DNA of 10,449 bases from Burkholderiales bacterium (GTDB lineage: Bacteria > Pseudomonadota > Gammaproteobacteria > Burkholderiales > Casimicrobiaceae). The stretch covers positions 1 to 10,449 of the forward strand of contig JAISPI010000045.1 of the NCBI GenBank assembly GCA_031275075.1, in the 5' to 3' direction. The position numbers were made by a program, and so were the translations under genes. Position 1 is the first letter of the stretch; every line of letters begins with the position of its first letter. Positions 6,794 through 10,449 of the stretch are shown piece by piece. The notes beneath the pieces were generated by a model that worked only from the letters and a program-made list of their open reading frames with translations, was not told the DNA's origin and did no database searches.

Positions 6794-8275
6794 ATGCACA
6801 CGCCCCCCGTCCCGAAAATTCCCTATCCCTTCGCTAAGTCGCAAGGCGTTTTACCTTGGCGCGAGTCGGGCACGGCGCTGACCGTACTGATTCGTCCGGG
6901 CGCAAGCGTTGAAGCGTTGCAGGAAGTACGGCGCGTTTACAAGAAGCCGGTCACGATTGAAGAAACCGACGCGCAGCGTTTCAACGAGGCGCTGGCAAAA
7001 GCGTACAACGTCGGCTCGGAAGCCGGCGCGCTGAATGAAGAGCTGGCGCGCGATACCGATCTCTCGCAACTTTTGCAGGAGATGCCGGCGACCGAAGACT
7101 TGCTCGACGATAGCGCCGAAGCGCCTGTGATCCGAATGATTAACGCGCTGCTGTTGCAGGCGTTGCGTGAGCAGGCGTCCGATCTGCACTTCGAGCCTTA
7201 CGAAACACGCTCAGTCGTTCGTTTTCGGCTGGATGGTGTTTTGCGTGATGTGATCGAGCCGCCGCGCGCGTTGCATGCGGCGCTGGTATCGCGACTTAAA
7301 ATCATGGCGAGCCTCGACATTGCCGAAAAACGGTTGCCGCAAGACGGGCGGATCACGCTGCGGCTTGGCGGCAAAAGTGTTGATGTGCGCGTTTCAACAT
7401 TGCCGACAGGACACGGGGAGCGCGTTGTTCTGCGTTTGCTCGACAAAGAAGCAGCGCGGCTCGACTTGTCGGCGCTCGGCATGGGCGATGCGTTGCTGGC
7501 TGACGTTGACCGCATCATCCGTGAGCCGCACGGCATCCTGTTGGTAACGGGGCCAACGGGTTCCGGCAAAACGACGACACTGTATGCAGCGTTATCGCGC
7601 TTGGAACGCGGTCGCGTCAACCTAATGACCGTCGAAGACCCGATCGAGTATGCGCTCGACGGTGTGGCGCAAACGCAGGTCAATCCGCGCATCGAACTGT
7701 CGTTCGCGCGGGCGTTGCGTTCGATTTTGCGGCAAGACCCGGACGTGATCATGATCGGCGAAATCCGCGATCTCGAAACCGCGCAAATTGCCGTACAGGC
7801 GTCGTTGACAGGGCATCTGGTGCTGGCGACATTGCACACCAACGACGCGCCGAGCGCCGCGACGCGGTTAACCGACATGGGCATCGAGCCGTATCTGCTG
7901 GCGTCGAGTCTGCTTGGTGTATTAGCGCAACGGCTGGTGCGTGTGTTGTGTCCGCATTGCAGGAAAGCTGCCGAACCGAACGACGGCGAAAAACACTTGT
8001 TACAGCAAATGGGTTTGATACCGCCGGATCGGTTGTACACATCGACGGGTTGCGAGAAGTGTAACCATAGCGGCTATCGTGGCCGTACTGGTATTTACGA
8101 ACTGCTGCAAGTGAATGAAGCCATGCGCAAGCTGATCCACGAAGGCGCTTCTGAAGACGCATTACGCGCCCACGCAGCGCAGGGGGGGATGGCTTCGTTG
8201 CGTCAGGACGGCGTGCGCTGGTTGCGCGACGGCACGACATCGCTGGCGGAATTGGTGCGCGTGACGCGCTCGTAG
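6794..8275 (+). CDS. gspE: Type II secretion ATPase GspE
   Basis: GspE is the cytoplasmic hexameric ATPase that drives pseudopilus assembly in type II secretion. The 493-residue protein has an N-terminal domain beginning with a YPFAKSQGVLP segment typical of the family, then the catalytic domain from about residue 110. Walker A is GPTGSGKT at 253-260 (K259). The Asp box lies at VEDPIEY. Walker B with its glutamate is at DVIMIGE (317-323), and the His box is in LATLHTNDA. A four-cysteine metal-binding motif is intact at C386, C389, C420 and C423 (CPHC...CEKC), which separates GspE/PilB types from PilT. The gspD neighbour and the gspF downstream favour GspE over PilB. The Shine-Dalgarno is poor, so expression may rely on upstream translation. 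The following gap of 297 bp is filled with repeats. Confidence 0.95.
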   Translation: MHTPPVPKIPYPFAKSQGVLPWRESGTALTVLIRPGASVEALQEVRRVYKKPVTIEETDAQRFNEALAKAYNVGSEAGALNEELARDTDLSQLLQEMPATEDLLDDSAEAPVIRMINALLLQALREQASDLHFEPYETRSVVRFRLDGVLRDVIEPPRALHAALVSRLKIMASLDIAEKRLPQDGRITLRLGGKSVDVRVSTLPTGHGERVVLRLLDKEAARLDLSALGMGDALLADVDRIIREPHGILLVTGPTGSGKTTTLYAALSRLERGRVNLMTVEDPIEYALDGVAQTQVNPRIELSFARALRSILRQDPDVIMIGEIRDLETAQIAVQASLTGHLVLATLHTNDAPSAATRLTDMGIEPYLLASSLLGVLAQRLVRVLCPHCRKAAEPNDGEKHLLQQMGLIPPDRLYTSTGCEKCNHSGYRGRTGIYELLQVNEAMRKLIHEGASEDALRAHAAQGGMASLRQDGVRWLRDGTTSLAELVRVTRS

Positions 8276-8314
8276 AGCGGAAATGTACACAATTTTGCAT
8301 AAATGCATTTTTCT

Positions 8315-8367
8315 CCCCTCTTCCTTAATCCCTCTCCCGCTTGCGGGAGAGGGGAAGAAAAGAGGGG
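8315..8367. repeat. Palindromic repeat, CCCTCTCCCGC type, copy 1
   Basis: A perfect 11-bp inverted repeat, CCCTCTCCCGC (8330-8340) and GCGGGAGAGGG (8343-8353), is separated by TT. Outside it CCCCTCTT (8315-8322) can pair with AAGAGGGG (8360-8367), giving a longer two-part hairpin. No T-run follows on either strand, so it is not a classical terminator. Palindromes of this sequence are familiar to me as dispersed intergenic repeats in proteobacteria. Copy 2, in inverted orientation, is at 8527-8552. Confidence 0.8.
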
Positions 8368-8422
8368 GCTTCCTCCAATCGCTTTCGCCGAAACGGCGGA
8401 AAACAGAAAGATCAAGGAACAG

Positions 8423-8517
8423 CGTCATTGCGAGGGCAACAGCCCGAAGCAATCCAGAAAGTTTTGCGCGTTCAAACACCACTGGATTGCTTCGTTACTT
8501 CGTTCCTCGCAATGACG
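8423..8517. repeat. 95-bp hairpin element, CGTCATTGCGAGG type
   Basis: The ends are perfect 13-bp inverted repeats: CGTCATTGCGAGG (8423-8435) and CCTCGCAATGACG (8505-8517). A second perfect 13-bp pair lies inside: CGAAGCAATCCAG (8445-8457) and CTGGATTGCTTCG (8482-8494), with a loop at 8458-8481. The whole can fold into one long stem-loop. I recognise these motifs as a palindromic element found in many copies across unrelated bacterial genomes, MITE-like and without coding capacity. No target-site duplication is evident. It lies in the gspE-gspF gap, where it would be transcribed and fold in the mRNA. Confidence 0.85.
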
Positions 8518-8526
8518 AAATAAATT

Positions 8527-8552
8527 CCCCTCGCCCGCAAGCGGGAGAGGGG
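8527..8552. repeat. Palindromic repeat, CCCTCTCCCGC type, copy 2 (inverted)
   Basis: CCCCTCGCCCGC (8527-8538) pairs with GCGGGAGAGGGG (8541-8552) around AA, 12 bp with one mismatch. Its reverse complement matches copy 1 at 8330-8353 closely, including the TT centre, so the two copies face each other across the 95-bp element. Its right arm and G-rich tail continue into the gspF ribosome binding site. Confidence 0.8.
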
Positions 8553-8556
8553 TGGG

Positions 8557-8564
8557 GGAGAGGG
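8557..8564 (+). promoter_or_regulatory. gspF ribosome binding site supplied by repeat tail
   Basis: GGAGAGGG at 8557-8564 lies 8 nt before the ATG at 8573, a good Shine-Dalgarno and spacing. It belongs to the G-rich tail of the palindromic repeat. This selects ATG 8573 over the in-frame GTG at 8552, whose codons would be repeat sequence. Confidence 0.7.
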
Positions 8565-8572
8565 TAGAACGG

Positions 8573-9772
8573 ATGCCTCGCTTTCAATGGGAAGCCGTCG
8601 ATGTACAAGGCCGGGTTTCACGCGGCGCCCGTGAGGCCGAAAACGCGCGTGCGCTACGGCAAGCCTTGCAAAGCGAAGGATTGACACCGACGGCGGTTGA
8701 AGAAACCGCCGATACCTCAGCGGTGCTGTCGTGGACGCGTTTGCCACCACAACAAGTATCGTTGTTGACGCGGCAACTGGCGACGCTGGTGTATTCCGGC
8801 TTGCCGTTACATCAGGCATTGCAGGCCGTCACCGATCAAACCGACGACAAGCGCGTCCGTGCCATCGTGACGGCGCTGGCGCAACATGTGGCGGGCGGCG
8901 AGAGTTTTTCGGCGGCGCTGGCGCATTACCCGCGCACCTTCTCACCGCTGTACCGCGGGTTGGTGGCGGCGGGTGTCGAAAGCGGTTTGCTTCCGGAAGT
9001 GTTGCAGCGTCTGGCCGATTACCTTGATGCGCGGTTGGCGCTCAAGCAAAAATTTGTGATGGCGCTGATTTATCCGGCGCTGGTGACGGTCATCGCGCTG
9101 GCGGTGATTGTTGTGTTGCTGACCTACGTTGTGCCGCAAGTGGTTGCGGTGTACGAACACAGCCGCCAAACGCTGCCGCTGCTGACCCGAGCATTGATTC
9201 AAACGTCCGGCTTTCTTCGTGCCACCGGTGTGTACTGGCTGATCGGTGGCGTTATGCTGTTTCTTGCGGCGGGGCTGGCTTACCGCCGCCGGGAAATCCG
9301 CGAGAGCGTCCATCGCTTTTTGCTCAAAGTGCCCGGTCTCGGACGCTTGCTGCAAAGCCTGGAAACCGCGCGTTTCGCCAGTACGCTGGCGATTCTTGTC
9401 GGTAGCGGCGCGCCTTTATTGCGCGGGCTGGAAACGGCGGCTGGCGTGCTGAACCTGCTGCCGATCCGGCAAGCGGTACAAAACGCAGTCGGCCATGTAC
9501 GCGAAGGCGTGGCGCTGGCGCGGGCGCTGAAGGAAAGCGGAGTGTTCCCGCCGATTTTGATCCACCTTGTCGCCAACGGCGAAGCCACCGGCAAACTTGC
9601 CGAAATGCTCGAACGCGCCGCCGGTGAACTGGAACGAGAAGCCGAACGGCGGCTCGCCTGGATCGCGGCGCTGGTGCAGCCGGTATTGATCGTGCTGATG
9701 GGCGGCCTCGTGCTGGTACTTGTACTGGCGATCATGATGCCGATTGTGTCGATGAATCAGTTGATTCGGTGA
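8573..9772 (+). CDS. gspF: Type II secretion inner-membrane platform protein GspF
   Basis: GspF is the polytopic inner-membrane protein that couples the GspE ATPase to pseudopilus assembly. From ATG 8573 it is 399 residues, the normal size, and starts MPRFQWEAVDVQGRV as the family does. Two cytoplasmic T2SSF domains are seen: the first at about residues 65-160, with LTRQLATLVYSGLPLHQAL and GLVAAGVESGLLPEVL, and the second at about 265-362, with FASTLAILVGSGAPLLRGL and HLVANGEATGKLAEML. Hydrophobic segments at about 167-190, 220-238 and 363-391 are the three expected membrane helices. An in-frame GTG at 8552 would add seven residues encoded by repeat DNA and is less likely. The gene is separated from gspE by a repeat cluster, yet has its own strong ribosome binding site. 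A PilC relative is excluded mainly by the gspD-gspE context. Confidence 0.95.
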   Translation: MPRFQWEAVDVQGRVSRGAREAENARALRQALQSEGLTPTAVEETADTSAVLSWTRLPPQQVSLLTRQLATLVYSGLPLHQALQAVTDQTDDKRVRAIVTALAQHVAGGESFSAALAHYPRTFSPLYRGLVAAGVESGLLPEVLQRLADYLDARLALKQKFVMALIYPALVTVIALAVIVVLLTYVVPQVVAVYEHSRQTLPLLTRALIQTSGFLRATGVYWLIGGVMLFLAAGLAYRRREIRESVHRFLLKVPGLGRLLQSLETARFASTLAILVGSGAPLLRGLETAAGVLNLLPIRQAVQNAVGHVREGVALARALKESGVFPPILIHLVANGEATGKLAEMLERAAGELEREAERRLAWIAALVQPVLIVLMGGLVLVLVLAIMMPIVSMNQLIR

Positions 9773-9806
9773 CGCCGCTGTTCCCATAATATAAGGAGTT
9801 AGCGCG

Positions 9807-10449
9807 ATGAAGATGAGAGGGGTGATATTAATGGCATTGTGCGTATCATTGACGGGGTGCGCAACAACGGGAGAGTCGGTGAGTGAATACACTCTTCAGA
9901 AGAACAATATGGCAGAAGCCGACATTTTGGCATGGATACAACTAGATAATAAAAAACGCTGGGGTGGCGAAGGAATTGTTCTTGTTGGGAAAAGAGGAAG
10001 ATCGCATGGGGCGCTGAAAAGTTCTTCTGGCAATCCCCTACCTTGGCCAAAACGTATAGCTGTACGCTGGGAATTGAAAGGCATTGAAGGGATACGCGAG
10101 CAAGAGATGGACTCGCCGGCGTACCCTTTGAGACCCGACGGCACGTTGTCTACTTATCCTCATTTGTATCTGGTTCTTTTTGAGGACAGGGTTCTGACGT
10201 TTAGTTCAAACGGAGGGCTTGACCGTAAAATTGAAGACATGGCAAAGATCGAATACGAAGCAGCCCGTGCAGCGGGTGTTCCCGGAGCGCGTATAGTCGC
10301 GTCACAAGAAGAAGAAAAAAAGCTGGTTTCGGAAGAACGCCGTCCGCAACCGAACGTCAAGACAGACGTTGATAACGAAAAAAACTTGCCGCCGTTTCCG
10401 ACCTGCAAGGATGTTGACGATTGCGTTCGCCTTGCCGTATTGGAGAACA
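9807..10449 (+). CDS. Putative outer-membrane lipoprotein, unrecognised, 3' end outside window
   Basis: An open frame runs from ATG 9807 to the window edge (214 complete codons, no stop). AAGGAG at 9793-9798 lies 8 nt before the ATG. The N-terminus MKMRGVILMALCVSLTGC is a lipoprotein signal peptide with lipobox LTGC and acylated C18; Ala at +2 predicts sorting to the outer membrane. The mature part has a mixed alpha/beta-looking region with IAVRWELKGIEGI and LYLVLFEDRVLTFSSNGG, then a charged, Glu/Lys-rich stretch, and a CKDVDDC pair (C200, C206) near the edge. I do not recognise the family. It starts 34 bp after gspF and could be co-transcribed. It uses more ATA, AGA and AT-rich codons than gspF, hinting at a different history. 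A secretion-linked role, such as a pilotin, is only speculation. Confidence 0.85.
   Translation, partial: MKMRGVILMALCVSLTGCATTGESVSEYTLQKNNMAEADILAWIQLDNKKRWGGEGIVLVGKRGRSHGALKSSSGNPLPWPKRIAVRWELKGIEGIREQEMDSPAYPLRPDGTLSTYPHLYLVLFEDRVLTFSSNGGLDRKIEDMAKIEYEAARAAGVPGARIVASQEEEKKLVSEERRPQPNVKTDVDNEKNLPPFPTCKDVDDCVRLAVLEN

Noticed and set aside
7198..8040. 280-codon minus-strand open frame over gspE
   Set aside because: It is antisense to the catalytic core of GspE, including Walker A and B, and its Ser/Arg-rich translation shows no recognisable domain.
8330..8353. Rho-independent terminator after gspE
   Set aside because: The stem is strong but is not followed by a T-run on either strand, and an inverted near-copy lies 174 bp further on, so a dispersed repeat explains it better.
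8423..8517. Insertion sequence or CRISPR-like unit
   Set aside because: The element is only 95 bp with no transposase, no evident target duplication and no regularly spaced repeats, so it is a non-coding palindromic repeat, not an IS or a CRISPR array.
8283..8567. Short open frames across the gspE-gspF gap
   Set aside because: They translate palindromic repeat DNA; the DNA-level symmetry explains the sequence and there is no coding signature.

Overview
This window looks like chromosomal DNA from a Gram-negative proteobacterium, most likely a betaproteobacterium. The reasons are its moderately high GC content, the rnc-era pair next to nagZ, the general type II secretion genes with a signal-peptide-bearing secretin, an outer-membrane-type lipoprotein at the end, and dispersed palindromic repeats of kinds I associate with proteobacterial genomes. 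The species cannot be named from the sequence. All recognised genes are on the + strand.

Positions 1-2618 hold a housekeeping block: the 3' part of rnc (RNase III), era (ribosome-assembly GTPase; GTGA overlap with rnc) and nagZ (peptidoglycan-recycling beta-N-acetylglucosaminidase, 6 bp after era). In many betaproteobacteria recO, pdxJ and acpS lie between era and nagZ; here they are absent. Era has Ser where the family normally has the P-loop Asn.

Positions 2619-4284 hold a complete mazE-mazF type II toxin-antitoxin pair with its own candidate promoter and palindromic operator, followed by folD (one-carbon folate metabolism).

Positions 4285-9772 hold three core type II secretion genes in order: gspD (outer-membrane secretin), gspE (cytoplasmic ATPase) and gspF (inner-membrane platform). 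gspD is preceded by an extended -10 candidate and a strong hairpin. gspE and gspF are separated by about 300 bp made largely of palindromic repeats: a 95-bp hairpin element of the CGTCATTGCGAGG type flanked by two inverted copies of a second, CCCTCTCCCGC-type palindrome. The last repeat runs into the ribosome binding site of gspF. gspC and gspG-N are not in the window.

From 9807 to the window edge an open, 3'-truncated gene encodes an unrecognised lipoprotein with a good Shine-Dalgarno and lipobox. It is AT-richer than its neighbours.

No tRNA, rRNA, CRISPR array, integrase or transposase gene was seen. The strongest second-look items are the composite repeat that supplies the gspF start region, the Era P-loop substitution, the collapsed era-nagZ junction and the uncharacterised lipoprotein beside gspDEF. 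I found no clear evidence of a wholly new multi-gene system.
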